Assembly: GCA_034440575.1 (NCBI GenBank) | Contig: JAOTOL010001448.1 | Coordinates: forward strand, 990,001 to 1,054,000 | Direction: 5' to 3' | Length of the DNA stretch: 64,000 nucleotides | Origin: Imbricaverruca yamaguchii | Taxonomy: Eukaryota; Arthropoda; Thecostraca; Neoverrucidae | Shown here: in pieces, positions 63,807 through 64,000 of the stretch | How positions within the stretch are numbered: position 1 is the stretch's first letter | How the letters are laid out: each line of letters starts with the position of its first letter | Notes under the pieces: model-generated | The model's database searches: none | What the model was told of the DNA's origin: nothing | What the model saw: the letters and a program-made list of their open reading frames with translations, nothing else | Translations under genes and position numbers: made by a program

Positions 63807-64000
63807 TACACATTACGCGCGTTGCATTTTAATATTGGACACCAACAGCAAACCGGTCGAAAGCCAGTCTTCTGGATAAACGAGTGGAAATGGTTCGGGA
63901 GGGGTGCTCGAACCCCAGACACACCGAATGTTCCACTTCTGTCCAATGCCATGCTACATCGACTCGTTTATGTCTAATAGAACTGTTGTGGCTGCAGGTA
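63807..64000 (-). other. Unique sequence with a tRNA-like Pol III promoter candidate
   Basis: On the minus strand TAGCATGGCATTGG (about 63955-63942) resembles an A box, and GGGGTTCGAGCAC (about 63917-63905) a B box, spaced as in tRNA-derived SINEs. A full cloverleaf cannot be drawn. It may be the head of another SINE. Confidence 0.3.

Overview
This window looks like nuclear DNA from an invertebrate metazoan. There are no operons, no bacterial-type genes and no gene-dense segments. Instead there are remnants of non-LTR retrotransposons (LINEs), tRNA-derived SINEs, satellite-like tandem arrays and (AT)n microsatellites. The RNase H-bearing I/Jockey-like LINE fragments and a short (TTAGG)3-like tract would fit an arthropod or related ecdysozoan, but neither is diagnostic. 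I recognise no intact host protein-coding gene, rRNA gene or functional tRNA gene. The very long open frames in the window come from tandem arrays whose units lack stop codons, and I have not called them genes.

Layout. 0-10 kb: mostly unique AT-moderate DNA with dispersed repeat F, a broken + strand LINE (reverse transcriptase thumb, split RNase H, CCHC knuckle; 5.6-7.5 kb), a 30-bp retroposed fragment with a perfect 14-bp target duplication (8.8 kb) and a hairpin cluster (9.6 kb). 10-26 kb: a run of tandem arrays with units of 74, 32/37, 30, 2, 21, 22, 19, 37 and 21 bp, interleaved with SINEs, a 42-bp perfect palindrome (14.6 kb) and a CR1/L2-like LINE 3' end (25.3-25.7 kb). 26-30 kb: a quieter AT-rich stretch. 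30-46 kb: arrays of 24, 16, 24, 32, 22, 21 (3.1 kb long), about 10, 57 and 26 bp (2.2 kb long), a degenerate RT fragment (31.8 kb) and a minus-strand LINE endonuclease-RT pseudogene (40.7-42.4 kb) into which a SINE has jumped. 46-56 kb: smaller arrays, a dispersed 0.5-kb repeat pair (E), an inverted copy of repeat F and more SINEs. 56-64 kb: 19-, 18- and 49-bp arrays, the last present twice in opposite orientation, plus two divergent hAT-like transposon ends. By rough addition, tandem arrays make up more than a third of the window.

The elements connect to each other. Three short-element families (A and B, both tRNA-derived; D, only about 57-70 bp) end in a similar 3' tail of the type ...TCGTAAAACCAAC-AACCAACC, which suggests a common LINE partner. 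Many copies carry clear target-site duplications. Several arrays are linked by shared unit cores, shared junctions, inverted twins or flanking repeats, which suggests that arrays here are seeded inside mobile elements or copied between loci rather than arising independently. All assignments are by eye, without database search or alignment software.
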